From: Pedobacter psychrophilus
GTDB lineage: Bacteria > Bacteroidota > Bacteroidia > Sphingobacteriales > Sphingobacteriaceae
Assembly: GCF_001652725.1 (NCBI RefSeq)
Contig: NZ_LWHJ01000022.1
Location: forward strand, 434,001 to 498,000
DNA: 64,000 nt
Reading direction: 5' to 3'
Shown: in pieces, positions 1 to 8,445 of the stretch
How positions within the stretch are numbered: position 1 is the first letter of the stretch
Layout of the letters: each line of letters begins with the position of its first letter
The notes under the pieces: model-generated
Seen by the model: only the letters and a program-made list of their open reading frames with translations
What the model was told of the DNA's origin: nothing
Database searches by the model: none
Position numbers and translations under genes: made by a program

Positions 1-1
1 G

Positions 2-373
2 TTTGATAGGTTATTTGGAACGCATAATAGCTGGTGGGAAAGGATAGAAAAAGCTTTAAAAAAAGCTGTAGAATATAAAGTTTATATCGTTTTAAAAAAC
101 AGATATACCATGATTTTTACACCAGAAGGAATTTGTTATTTCAACTCTACAGGTTCACCAGCAATGGCTAGCGGAGGTATGGGAGATGCTTTAACAGGAA
201 TTATCACCAGCATGATTTCCCAAGGTTACCCAATTGAAAAGGCGGTACAGTTAGCCGTATTTACTCATGGTTTTGCCGGAGAGCAACTAGCCCAAAAAAT
301 GTATGTAGTGCCGGCTACAAATTTGATTAAAAGTTTACCTTATGTGATGAGGGAATTATTAGCTGGAAAGTAA
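2..373 (+). CDS. nnrD: ADP-dependent NAD(P)H-hydrate dehydratase, C-terminal part (5' end outside window)
   Basis: The frame is open from the first bases of the window, so this is the last 123 codons of a longer gene. NnrD dehydrates damaged, hydrated NAD(P)H back to NAD(P)H using ADP or ATP and is often fused to the NnrE epimerase. The conserved family block N-S-T-G-S-P-A-M-A-S-G-G-M-G-D-A-L-T-G is present about 45 residues into the visible part; it carries the glycine-rich nucleotide loop and the catalytic aspartate of the ribokinase-like fold. The upstream stretch FDRLFG is also typical of the family. Whether an N-terminal epimerase domain is fused cannot be seen here. The stop is followed by a structured intergenic repeat. 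Confidence 0.9.
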   Translation, partial: FDRLFGTHNSWWERIEKALKKAVEYKVYIVLKNRYTMIFTPEGICYFNSTGSPAMASGGMGDALTGIITSMISQGYPIEKAVQLAVFTHGFAGEQLAQKMYVVPATNLIKSLPYVMRELLAGK

Positions 374-410
374 ACTAATCTTCAAGCATCAAATAATTAA
401 AATATTTTGT

Positions 411-498
411 GCGTTTATACACGCTATCCACTATATCTTTTTTTGCAACTTGCATTGTGGCAACAGCAAAAAAAGGATGCCGTTTCTATCGTTAACGC
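411..498. repeat. Structured intergenic repeat, copy A
   Basis: Begins GCGTTTATACACGCTATCC and ends CTATCGTTAACGC, so the tips GCGTT/AACGC are inverted. Inside, an A/T-rich arm (ATATCTTTTTTT) faces a second arm (AAAAAAAGGATG) across a variable GC-richer centre that itself holds GTTGC/GCAAC pairs. Its reverse complement matches the element at 11713-11784 at both ends and in both arms, while the centre differs. It fills most of the gap between nnrD and the next gene. Confidence 0.8.
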
Positions 499-514
499 CT
501 TATAAATCTTAAAA

Positions 515-1087
515 ATGCAAAAAGAACTAAATAAGATATTTCAAGATTGTTTAAATCATCTTAAGGAAGCTACGTCTAACAAAAGCAATTTTCATCTCCC
601 AGTTATTGGATCTATAAATGAAAATGAAGTAGAGTTAAGGACAGTTGTTTTAAGAGATTTTAATGAAAATAATAACACTTTAGTATTTTACACAGACTTT
701 CGTTCACCTAAAATAGACCAAATAAAAAATAATCCAACAGTTTCCTTTATGTTTTATGATGGAGTTTTAAAAGAGCAGTTAAGGATAAAGACTAAATCTA
801 CTATTCATCATCATGATGATATCAGTTTAAAATATTGGGAAAAGATAAAACCAGAAAATAGAAGGGATTATGCAGCAAAACAATCTCCATCATCAGCATC
901 AATCGATTTTTCCACTTATTTAGAGGAAGATTGGATAAACCATACTGAAGATTTTTATCAAAATTTTGCAGTTGTTTATAATGAAATATTAGAAATTGAT
1001 TGGTTAATTATAAATAAGGAATTAAATAAAAGAGCCAGATTTTTTATACAAAAATCTGGCTTTATAGGAGAATGGTTAACGCCTTAA
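515..1087 (+). CDS. Pyridoxamine 5'-phosphate oxidase-like FMN-binding split-barrel protein
   Basis: A 190-residue protein of the flavin split-barrel fold. The block VVLRDFN followed by LVFYTDFRSPKIDQI near residues 45-75 is the usual FMN-contacting strand pair, and the C terminus (RARFF...GEWLTP) matches the end of pyridoxamine phosphate oxidase-like proteins of the Alr4036 type. It is probably a cytosolic flavoprotein; true PNP oxidase activity (PdxH) is not established, because the PdxH substrate-binding residues are not clearly recognisable. It ends 4 nt inside the convergent anti-sigma gene. An 11-bp perfect hairpin (1034-1060) lies inside its last codons, and the 12-mer GTTAACGCCTTA occurs both just before the gene (491-502) and at its very end (1075-1086). 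Confidence 0.8.
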   Translation: MQKELNKIFQDCLNHLKEATSNKSNFHLPVIGSINENEVELRTVVLRDFNENNNTLVFYTDFRSPKIDQIKNNPTVSFMFYDGVLKEQLRIKTKSTIHHHDDISLKYWEKIKPENRRDYAAKQSPSSASIDFSTYLEEDWINHTEDFYQNFAVVYNEILEIDWLIINKELNKRARFFIQKSGFIGEWLTP

Positions 1088-1944
1088 ATATTACCGATAA
1101 CCATTAATTTTTCTAATGTTGGATTAACGCTTCCACCTCTAGGTTCAAGAGTTACTGCAAAAGTTTGAGCTTGACCAATGTTTTTCATTTCTTTAAATCC
1201 AATCTGATTTCCATCCATATCAAAAACACCTAAATCTACTGGTTTACCATCTACTAAAGCCCATAATTGATACTGATGTTCCGAATCATTTTTTGGCATA
1301 TTCATAGATTTCATATCCAATCCAACCTTTTGCATTTTAGAATTAAATGCAACCATTATTTTAGCGCCCTTGGCATTATCAGTACCATCAAGTTTTACCA
1401 TTTTATAATCGGTATTACTATAAATATCTAAAGCACTAGTAGTTTTTGTTACTTCTTGATTTAAATAATTTACTCTGTTTGCAAAGTTTTGATTACTAGA
1501 TTGTAAGGCAATAATTTGTTGTTTGGTATTATTTAAACTGTTATTTACATTAACCAATGCAATAATGCTAACCACTAATAAAGCTAAACTCGCTGCAAAG
1601 GCATATTTATAAAAGTTTGTAGGTTTTTGTGTAATAGAGACAACTTTTGCTTCTTGCTTTGATGCTATAGGATTAATAATTTCCTCATCAGAAAATTTAA
1701 TAGAATTAAAAAATCCTTCTCTCACATTATCAGAAGGCATTACTTGCAAACTTTCTGCAATATTGCCCAAATCAATCTCAATCTGCTCCAATTCGTCTCT
1801 CACCTCAGAATGCAGCTTAGACATCGCCTCAACTTCTGATCTTTCATCAGCGTTAAGGTCTCCTAAAACATAAAGTTCTAAAATGCCCGATTCGATGTAT
1901 GATTTAATATTTTCCAATTTATTTAAAATATTTACGTAATTCAA
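1084..1944 (-). CDS. Anti-sigma factor, RskA (anti-sigma-K) type
   Basis: A 286-residue single-pass membrane protein. The N-terminal 90 residues (SGILELYVLGDLNADE...) are the cytosolic sigma-binding segment typical of anti-sigma-K factors. A transmembrane helix follows at about residues 112-135 (YAFAASLALLVVSIIALV), then a coiled segment and a periplasmic RskA domain with YQLWALVDGKPVDLGVF. It should hold the adjacent ECF sigma factor inactive until an envelope signal arrives. Its start overlaps the end of the sigma gene by 26 nt, which indicates translational coupling. No zinc-binding HxxxCxxC motif is seen, as expected for the RskA class. Confidence 0.88.
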   Translation of the reverse strand: MNYVNILNKLENIKSYIESGILELYVLGDLNADERSEVEAMSKLHSEVRDELEQIEIDLGNIAESLQVMPSDNVREGFFNSIKFSDEEIINPIASKQEAKVVSITQKPTNFYKYAFAASLALLVVSIIALVNVNNSLNNTKQQIIALQSSNQNFANRVNYLNQEVTKTTSALDIYSNTDYKMVKLDGTDNAKGAKIMVAFNSKMQKVGLDMKSMNMPKNDSEHQYQLWALVDGKPVDLGVFDMDGNQIGFKEMKNIGQAQTFAVTLEPRGGSVNPTLEKLMVIGNI

Positions 1945-2470
1945 TAATTCCCATTCTCAAACGTGTTTTAACAGTTCCTAATGGAATTGCTAATTCGTCA
2001 GAAACTTCTACATGTGTAAAACCTTGAAAATAGATCATATCTACAATCACTTTTTGTTCAGGTCTTAACTTTTGGAGAAGATCTTTAACACCAAGATGCT
2101 CAGGTTTGTATTCAGAGTTTCTACGCTCGTCTATCGAATTTACGTGGTTTTCTATGTCTTGGTTTTTAGAATGATTTCTATAATCTTTAGACCTTACTTT
2201 ATCTATCGCCAGATTACGCATTACATTTACCATCCAAGTAAATAAGCGCCCTTTTGTAGGATCATATTGTTGGATGCCATTCCAGATTTTGATCAATCCT
2301 TCTTGTAAAACATCTTCTGCAATTTCCTTATCTTCAATTACTCGCTGTACAATACCCATTAATGAGCCGGAATACATTTCGTATAAAGCGTCGGCACCAA
2401 TTTTTTTTCTTTCTTGTAAAGCAAGAATTAAATCGGGTTCTTCTAAAAATTTTCTTTTGGTATTTATCAC
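1919..2470 (-). CDS. ECF RNA polymerase sigma factor (SigK-like)
   Basis: A 183-residue sigma-70 family protein with region 2 at about residues 30-100 (EDVLQEGLIKIWNGIQQYD, GRLFTWMVNVMRNLAIDKVRS) and region 4 at about 130-180, which includes the helix-turn-helix HVEVSDELAIPLGTVKTRL. There is no region 3, so this is an ECF type. The frame opens with GTG; no better-placed ATG exists. It is partnered with the overlapping downstream RskA-type anti-sigma gene, and it begins 27 nt after lipA on the same strand, so lipA may be co-transcribed. The regulon and inducing signal cannot be read from the sequence. Confidence 0.9.
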   Translation of the reverse strand: MINTKRKFLEEPDLILALQERKKIGADALYEMYSGSLMGIVQRVIEDKEIAEDVLQEGLIKIWNGIQQYDPTKGRLFTWMVNVMRNLAIDKVRSKDYRNHSKNQDIENHVNSIDERRNSEYKPEHLGVKDLLQKLRPEQKVIVDMIYFQGFTHVEVSDELAIPLGTVKTRLRMGIIELRKYFK

Positions 2471-2497
2471 AATTTGGTCTAAGGTAAATAGGAATTT

Positions 2498-3376
2498 TTA
2501 AAAATCAAATAGATGCTTTTCAGCATGATACGAAGACCGTACCAAAGGTCCGCTTTCCACATATTTAAAACCCATTTCCCTTCCCTTTTCTTTATAAAAT
2601 GCAAACTGGTCCGGGTGTATCCAATCCATTACCGGATGGTGATTTTTAGATGGTTGCAAGTATTGTCCTATGGTTAGTACATGTACCCCAGCTTCTTTTA
2701 AATCTGCCATCGTTTCTAAAACATCTGCTTCGGTTTCTCCTAATCCTAACATGATACCAGATTTTGTTCTTAAACCAAATTCAGAAATACGGTTTAAGCA
2801 CTCCATACTTCTATCATATTTGGCTTGTATCCTTACCTCTTTGGTTAATCTTCTTACAGTTTCAATATTATGAGAAATTACTTCAGGTTTCTCTTCGCAA
2901 ACACGATAAAGATTATCCCAAATCCCCCTGAAATCCGGAATCAAAGTTTCCATGGTTGTTTGTGGGCTTTCTCTTCTTATTGCTTCTATAGTTTCTGCCC
3001 AAATTATAGAACCCCCATCTTTAATATCATCCCTATCTACAGAAGTAATTACGGCGTGTTTAACATTCATTAATTTGATAGAATTAGCAACCCGATTTGG
3101 TTCATCTAAATCTACAGCTAAAGGCCTGCCTGTTGCAACCGCACAAAAAGAACAAGAACGAGTACAAATATTACCTAAAATCATAAAAGTTGCCGTTCCA
3201 GCACCCCAACATTCGCCCATATTTGGGCAATTACCACTTTCACAAATGGTATGAAGTTTATGCTCGTCAACTAAACCACGCACATGGGCATATTCTTTAC
3301 CTATCGGGAGTTTTACCCTTAACCAATCTGGTTTACGCTGCTTTTGATTTACCGGTATAACAGGAAGTTCTATCAT
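2498..3376 (-). CDS. lipA: Lipoyl synthase
   Basis: A radical-SAM enzyme that inserts two sulfurs into protein-bound octanoyl groups to make the lipoyl cofactor of the 2-oxoacid dehydrogenases and the glycine cleavage system. Both [4Fe-4S] sites are visible: the auxiliary cluster motif C-x4-C-x5-C (C45, C50, C56 in [12 protein letters not shown]) and the radical-SAM motif CTRSCSFC (C71, C75, C78). The family C-terminal segment [13 protein letters not shown] is present. At 292 residues it has normal length. The ATG at 3376 is chosen over an in-frame TTG three codons earlier. It lies upstream of the sigma/anti-sigma pair. Confidence 0.96.
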   Translation of the reverse strand: MIELPVIPVNQKQRKPDWLRVKLPIGKEYAHVRGLVDEHKLHTICESGNCPNMGECWGAGTATFMILGNICTRSCSFCAVATGRPLAVDLDEPNRVANSIKLMNVKHAVITSVDRDDIKDGGSIIWAETIEAIRRESPQTTMETLIPDFRGIWDNLYRVCEEKPEVISHNIETVRRLTKEVRIQAKYDRSMECLNRISEFGLRTKSGIMLGLGETEADVLETMADLKEAGVHVLTIGQYLQPSKNHHPVMDWIHPDQFAFYKEKGREMGFKYVESGPLVRSSYHAEKHLFDF

Positions 3377-3492
3377 ATTGCACAAAAATACATAATGCTA
3401 ATTAAACTTAATGTTTTTAGACTGTAATTTGTTTGGGTAAAAATGGAGCAAAAAAATCCGCCTTATGCAAATTTTATTGATTAATAAAAAAA

Positions 3493-4371
3493 TTATAATT
3501 TCCCTGCTTTATAAGCTTTTTCAGCTCTTTTGATGGCTACTTTTTCACGATATTGAGCATATTTTTCTTTAAAAAGCATTTTAATAACACTATCAATACC
3601 ACCTTTCGTAACCAAGTTAAACACACTTTGCGCCTTCCTACTTATAGATGCGTCCCAAGCCCTTAAACTTAAAGAAAAAGACCCATCAATATATTTCATC
3701 CAATGCCAATAACCTGTTGGCATAAACAAAGTATCACCATGTTCTAGAAAAACTTCTTCTCCTTGTACACCTTTTAAAGCAGGGAATTTTTCGAAATCAG
3801 GATTTAAAACATCATAATCTTCTAAAGCATAAGTAGCATTCGGCAAGCAATATAAGCGTCTTTTCCATTTATTTTCAAAAAGGATAACATGTTTTTTGCC
3901 TCCAAAATGAGTATGAAAAATATGAGGTAAATCTATATCGTAATGTAAAAATGTTACCGAATTAGAACCGCCAAAAAACATAGCTGGCATACTTTCTATA
4001 AAGCCACCCATTAAATCTTTAGGGATGATGATGTCATTAATTAAGCTAGGTACATGTTTAAAAAAGTTAAAAAAGAAAATACGTAATTCTGTAGGTTCAC
4101 TTTTAATCAAATCTAAATAATCCTTTAATTTCATTTTTGCAGCAGTTGCATTGATGGGTTTTGATGGATCAGCTTTGGAGTTATCATAAAGAGGTACTTC
4201 TAAATCTCCAGCAATAGATTTAAAATAATCAGTTGTCCATTTTTCACGAGCTGGCCAATCTTTGGTTAAATTCTTAATCACAACTGGTCGGCGTTTATCC
4301 AAATAATTTTTTTTAAAATCTGCAGGACTTATCGTGTCAACCGTATCAACTTTATTTAAAATGAAACCCAT
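3493..4371 (-). CDS. Cupin-like / JmjC-type 2-oxoglutarate oxygenase-like protein
   Basis: A 292-residue cytosolic protein of the cupin_8 (JmjC-like) family, whose members use Fe(II) and 2-oxoglutarate to hydroxylate proteins or small molecules. The metal site is readable: H143 and D145 in LHYDIDLPHIFHTHF, and H223 in GDTLFMPTGYWHWM. The N terminus (RRPVVIKNLTKDWPA) is the usual entry strand for this family, and FENKWKRRLYCLP is also typical. It stands alone between lipA and the divergent mdh. The substrate is unknown; ribosomal protein hydroxylation is known for relatives, but nothing here points to a target. Confidence 0.82.
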   Translation of the reverse strand: MGFILNKVDTVDTISPADFKKNYLDKRRPVVIKNLTKDWPAREKWTTDYFKSIAGDLEVPLYDNSKADPSKPINATAAKMKLKDYLDLIKSEPTELRIFFFNFFKHVPSLINDIIIPKDLMGGFIESMPAMFFGGSNSVTFLHYDIDLPHIFHTHFGGKKHVILFENKWKRRLYCLPNATYALEDYDVLNPDFEKFPALKGVQGEEVFLEHGDTLFMPTGYWHWMKYIDGSFSLSLRAWDASISRKAQSVFNLVTKGGIDSVIKMLFKEKYAQYREKVAIKRAEKAYKAGKL

Positions 4372-4586
4372 AAACTTTAAGGAGATAGTTTTATATGATT
4401 AATGACTTTACCATCGCAAGGCAAAATTAATAGATTTTATAAAAATTAGTTTTAAAATGATTTGTATTGCCATTGCATGACAATCTGAATTAATTAAAAA
4501 TTAAAATTCATTTGTTTCCAATGTTAAACCAGTAATAAATTTACAATCAATCCATTTAAAAATTTTATTTAAAAGTTGGTTTACTT

Positions 4587-4600
4587 AACTTCGGGAAGTT
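4587..4600. promoter_or_regulatory. Dyad in the mdh upstream region
   Basis: AACTTCGGGAAGTT is a perfect 6-bp inverted repeat with a 2-nt centre, 31 bp before the mdh ATG and within the divergent mdh/cupin intergenic region. It could be an operator or a short leader hairpin; a TAACTTCG variant of the -7 element overlaps it. Nothing else supports a role. Confidence 0.3.
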
Positions 4601-4631
4601 TATTAATTATAACATAAAAACGATATAAATC

Positions 4632-5570
4632 ATGAAAATTACCGTAGTTGGGGCAGGTGCAGTAGGCGCAACTTGTGCTGATAACATTGCAAGAAGAGAA
4701 TTAGCAAGAGAGTTAATTTTGTTAGATATTAAAGAAGGTTTTGCCGAAGGTAAAGCAATGGATATGATGCAAACGGCATCTTATTGTGGTTTTGACACTC
4801 AAATAAAAGGTGTAACTAATGATTATGCTGCTACCGCAGATTCTGAAGTTGTTGTGATTACATCCGGCTTGCCTCGTAAACCAGGAATGACTCGTGAAGA
4901 ATTGATTGGTACTAATGCAGGTATCGTAAAATCAGTAACAGAAAACATTTTAAAATATTCTCCAAATACTATCATCATTGTGGTTTCTAATCCAATGGAT
5001 ACCATGAATTATTTGACTTTAAAAACATCAGGTTTACCTAAAGAAAGAATTTTAGGTATGGGGGGTGCATTAGATTCAGCTCGTTTTAAATATTATTTAA
5101 GTCAGGAATTAGGATGTTCTCCTTCAGATTTAAATGCCGTAGTAATAGGTGGCCATGGAGATACAACCATGATTCCTTTAATTCATCACGCTACATGGAA
5201 TAGTATTCCGGTAACGCAATTATTGAGTAAAGAACAACAAGATAAAGTAGTGGCAGATACAATGGTTGGTGGAGCTACATTAACCAAATTAATTGGAACT
5301 TCTGCATGGTATGCACCAGGAGCAGGGACGGCTGCAATGGTAGAATCTATTGTTAGAGATGAGAAAAAATTAATTTCTTGCGGTGTTGCTTTAGATGGTG
5401 AATACGGCCAAAAAGATATTTCTTTAGTTGTGCCGGTTGTATTGGGTAAAAATGGTTGGGAAAAAATTATCGATTATAAATTATCTGATGATGAACAAGC
5501 ACAATTTAATAAAAGTGCGGATGCGGTTAGAAATATGAATAATGTTCTGACAGATTCTAATCTGATTTAA
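4632..5570 (+). CDS. mdh: Malate dehydrogenase (NAD-dependent, LDH-like type)
   Basis: This 312-residue enzyme interconverts malate and oxaloacetate in the TCA cycle. The Rossmann loop GAGAVGAT is at residues 7-14. Substrate-binding arginines are at R82 and R88 (LPRKPGMTREE) and R151, with the catalytic pair D148 and H175 (GGHGDTT). The second arginine and the overall sequence fit the LDH-like bacterial MDH group. The next gene starts 6 nt after its stop, so a retropepsin-like protein and a truncated haemoglobin probably share its transcript. It starts from the first ATG after an AT-rich upstream region. Confidence 0.95.
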   Translation: MKITVVGAGAVGATCADNIARRELARELILLDIKEGFAEGKAMDMMQTASYCGFDTQIKGVTNDYAATADSEVVVITSGLPRKPGMTREELIGTNAGIVKSVTENILKYSPNTIIIVVSNPMDTMNYLTLKTSGLPKERILGMGGALDSARFKYYLSQELGCSPSDLNAVVIGGHGDTTMIPLIHHATWNSIPVTQLLSKEQQDKVVADTMVGGATLTKLIGTSAWYAPGAGTAAMVESIVRDEKKLISCGVALDGEYGQKDISLVVPVVLGKNGWEKIIDYKLSDDEQAQFNKSADAVRNMNNVLTDSNLI

Positions 5571-5576
5571 TCAGAA

Positions 5577-6008
5577 ATGAAAAAATATAAATTACCCTTA
5601 GAGTTAATTGACTTACAAGGAGACGGCTTCCACCTTTTGGTGGAAGTTTTTGTTTTCGGGCAAATTTTCAAAGCTGTTTTAGACACAGGTGCTTCAAAAT
5701 CTGCTTTTGATATGGAGATTGTTTCTGGTTTTGCTTCTGAAGATCAGATTATACATATTCCTGATCATCATGCAATTGGTTTAGGTACAACTACTATGGA
5801 AAGATATTATGTGATTTGTCATGAATTAAAATTAGGTAAATTAATTATTGAAAATTACGAAGCTCCAGTTTTCGATTTATCATCTATCAAGTTTGCTTAT
5901 GAAAAATTAAATTTACCGCCAGTAATTGGTGTTTTAGGCGGAGATATTTTAATGGATTATAATGCCTTAATAGATTATAAAAACCTAACTTTAACATTAA
6001 GCAAATAA
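5577..6008 (+). CDS. Retropepsin-like aspartic protease domain protein
   Basis: A 143-residue protein with a single retropepsin-like fold. The active-site triad motif is FKAVLDTGAS (D36-T-G), followed by a flap-like glycine stretch (AIGLGTTTMERY) and the late conserved hydrophobic-G motif near VIGVLGGDILMDYNALIDY. It has no signal peptide, so it appears cytosolic; such proteins act as dimers. The substrate is unknown. The gene is packed between mdh (6 nt) and the truncated haemoglobin gene (5 nt), so the three are very likely one operon. Confidence 0.85.
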   Translation: MKKYKLPLELIDLQGDGFHLLVEVFVFGQIFKAVLDTGASKSAFDMEIVSGFASEDQIIHIPDHHAIGLGTTTMERYYVICHELKLGKLIIENYEAPVFDLSSIKFAYEKLNLPPVIGVLGGDILMDYNALIDYKNLTLTLSK

Positions 6009-6013
6009 AGTTT

Positions 6014-6430
6014 ATGATGAAAAAGGATATTGAAAACCATAGTGATATAAAGTTATTGGTAGATTCTTTTTATGATAAGGCTATTGCTGATAAAGATTTA
6101 GGACATGTGTTTAATGATGTTGCAAAAGTAAACTGGAGCCATCATTTACCAATTATGTATGCGTTTTGGGAATCTACTTTATTAGGAAAAATTGGCTACA
6201 AAGGAAACCCTATGGATGCCCATTTTAAATTGAACCAAAAAATTAAGTTAACTCCTGAAATGTTTAATCAATGGAAATATTTATTTATTGAAACCGTTGA
6301 TGAAAATTTTGAAGGTGAAATTGCAAATGATGCCAAACAAAGAGCAGTGAGTATAGCAGATTTAATGTTTTATAAAATAAATAACTATTACAACGCTCCT
6401 GGAGTTGCTAAAGAAAAAAATAAAATCTAA
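6014..6430 (+). CDS. Group III truncated haemoglobin
   Basis: A 138-residue haem protein of the 2-over-2 globin fold. Family landmarks are SFYDKAIADKDLGHVF in helices B-C, the aromatic run HHLPIMYAFWES, and the proximal histidine region NPMDAHFKL (H70 is the likely haem ligand). Group III truncated globins bind O2, NO or sulfide, and their roles are mostly unsettled. Either of two consecutive ATGs (6014, 6017) could be used. It is the last gene of the apparent mdh operon. Confidence 0.88.
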   Translation: MMKKDIENHSDIKLLVDSFYDKAIADKDLGHVFNDVAKVNWSHHLPIMYAFWESTLLGKIGYKGNPMDAHFKLNQKIKLTPEMFNQWKYLFIETVDENFEGEIANDAKQRAVSIADLMFYKINNYYNAPGVAKEKNKI

Positions 6431-6476
6431 TTTCTCTATAAAGTTATAAATCAGTAACTTGATTTAAATAACCAAT

Positions 6477-7367
6477 ATGAGAAAACTAATACTACTCTTA
6501 TTCTTCTTTCCCTTTATATTAAACGCCCAGGATTTAACCGGTTTTTGGAAAGGAAAACTAACTCAGGATAGTGGTGGTTATGCTCCTCAATATGTTTTAG
6601 AACTTAATATCACTCAAAAAAATAAGAAGATTACTGGGGTATCTAATGCTTATTTAGGAAATGTTGTAGTTGGTAAATTAAGTTTTTCGGGTTATTTTGA
6701 GAAAGATTCTATTTATTTAAGCGAATTTAGATACGGAGTTATAGAAAAAATCCTCCCTCCAGATTATTTTCTTTGTATTAAAAACTTCATTTTAAAATAT
6801 AAAAATACTGTCGGTTTAGAAACATTAACAGGTAGGTGGGACGGAAGCACATATGCTAAAGACGAATTGGGGATTGATGAGCTCTTTACCGATGTTTTTG
6901 GAGATAAAAGAGAGGTTTTAGAATGTGTGCCTGGGTTAATATCTTTGTCTAAAAACGATTCCCTGCATATTCAAACAACAGTACCTACTCAATATCAAGC
7001 TTTCGCTGATTCTCTAAATCAAACTAAAGTAAACCTAATAGAAGAAGTTGATGTAGAAAATCAGGTTATACAAATTGCGATTAATGATTATGAAAAAGTA
7101 GATGGAGACAAAATTACCATTATATTTAATGGGGATACCATTGCAGAAAAGGTAATGGTAAGAAAAAATCCTGAGACATTCACTTTAGAACTAAGTAAAC
7201 AATTTATTAATAATGAGTTATTGATTTATGCTGAGAATTTAGGTCGCATTCCTCCAAATACCTGCTCTATTACAGTTATTGATGGCGATAAAACTCATGT
7301 TATTTATCTTTCTTCAGATTTTAAATATACAGGTGCTATTTATTTTAATTTTAAAGGACACAAATAG
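6477..7367 (+). CDS. Secreted protein of unknown function, paralogue 1 of a tandem pair
   Basis: A 296-residue protein with a clear signal peptide (MRKLILLLFFFPFILNAQ). The mature N-terminal half looks like a beta-barrel or lipocalin-like sheet: LTGFWKGKLTQ, repeated short strands and a second LTGRWDGS. The C-terminal domain (about residues 195-296) carries DGDKITIIFNG, then ELLIYAENLGRIPPNTC and ITVIDGD, a module I recall from other Bacteroidota secreted proteins. Its stop overlaps the start of the next gene, which has the same architecture, so the two were produced by tandem duplication and are translated together. I do not know the function. Confidence 0.7.
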   Translation: MRKLILLLFFFPFILNAQDLTGFWKGKLTQDSGGYAPQYVLELNITQKNKKITGVSNAYLGNVVVGKLSFSGYFEKDSIYLSEFRYGVIEKILPPDYFLCIKNFILKYKNTVGLETLTGRWDGSTYAKDELGIDELFTDVFGDKREVLECVPGLISLSKNDSLHIQTTVPTQYQAFADSLNQTKVNLIEEVDVENQVIQIAINDYEKVDGDKITIIFNGDTIAEKVMVRKNPETFTLELSKQFINNELLIYAENLGRIPPNTCSITVIDGDKTHVIYLSSDFKYTGAIYFNFKGHK

Positions 7368-8212
7368 TGATTCGCTTACTCTTATTCATAATAATGATTT
7401 GCCCAACAATTGTGTTGGCACAATTTAAAGGGATATGGGTTGGTTACATCACAGCAGAAGGCAAAGAACTTAACTCCAATTACGTATTAGATGTACGGGA
7501 TGATAAGGATGGAATTGTAACAGGAAATGCATTTTTATTTGGAAGCGAATTCTTGCAATTTCTTGGAAAAATGAATTTTGTGGGTTCGGTAGAACAAAAT
7601 AAGCTAAAACTTACTGAATTAAAATTGCTCATAAATAATAAGCCTATTACTAATGAATCTTTTTGCATAAAAGAAATGGTTTTAGAGTTATCTTCAAAAG
7701 ATTCCATTAACAAACTTAAAGGGCCTTGGTTAGGAGATGTTGAACCTGGAGTAAATTGCGAACCAGGAATTGTTTACTTAAATAAAATCAATGACTTATC
7801 CAGTTCTTTACTTTCTAAAGAAATTATTAAAGAAATAAAATCACAGGGTGCTGTTGATGATTTATTTCTTAATACCAATTTGAGTAAACCCTCATTAATA
7901 TATGTCAAAAGCAAGAAAATCACTTTAAGGATACATGATTATGAAGTGACAGATGGTGATATTATTTCTGTTTATTTAAACAGATTCCCAATTATTGAGC
8001 GAACTAGAATTAAAAGTAAACCTAAACTAAAAGAAATAGAACTAAGCCCCTTTGTAAGTGTAAATGAGTTAATTGTATATGCCCATAACCTTGGCAAAAT
8101 ACCTCCAAATACCTGTTTGATGGAGGTAGATGACGGCGTAAATCAGCAAAAAGTTTACATTACATCTAATTTACAAACATCCGCACTTATTTATATTAAA
8201 TATTCTCCATAA
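7367..8212 (+). CDS. Secreted protein of unknown function, paralogue 2 of a tandem pair
   Basis: A 281-residue exported protein (signal peptide MIRLLLFIIMICPTIVLAQ). It starts with GTG, and the G of that codon is the last base of the upstream TAG, so translation is coupled by a one-base overlap. It follows the plan of its neighbour: FKGIWVGYI at the mature N terminus, a central KGPWLGD, then DGDIISVYLN, ELIVYAHNLGKIPPNTC and VDDGVNQQKVYI at the C terminus. The two proteins have diverged strongly except in that C-terminal module, so the duplication is old. Function unknown; an envelope or secreted binding role is only a guess. Confidence 0.68.
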   Translation: MIRLLLFIIMICPTIVLAQFKGIWVGYITAEGKELNSNYVLDVRDDKDGIVTGNAFLFGSEFLQFLGKMNFVGSVEQNKLKLTELKLLINNKPITNESFCIKEMVLELSSKDSINKLKGPWLGDVEPGVNCEPGIVYLNKINDLSSSLLSKEIIKEIKSQGAVDDLFLNTNLSKPSLIYVKSKKITLRIHDYEVTDGDIISVYLNRFPIIERTRIKSKPKLKEIELSPFVSVNELIVYAHNLGKIPPNTCLMEVDDGVNQQKVYITSNLQTSALIYIKYSP

Positions 8213-8445
8213 AACTATAAGTTTTAGAAACATCAATATATTTTAACCTAATTTAAGATGTCCACTACTCTTAGGATTAGAAACTATTTATATTCTACTT
8301 AATTAAAATTTTGATTTAGGGATTTTTTTTAAAGCCTTAAAGAACATAATTTCATTATTCAGAAAAAATAAAAATAATGTTTGCTTTGCAAATCCTTACC
8401 TTATTTTGAACAATCAAAATTCTTTATTTGATTAACTTTACAACT

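Noticed and set aside
8211-8225. Terminator after the secreted paralogue pair
   Set aside because: AAAACT-ATA-AGTTTT is a short AT-only dyad without a T-run; too weak to call.
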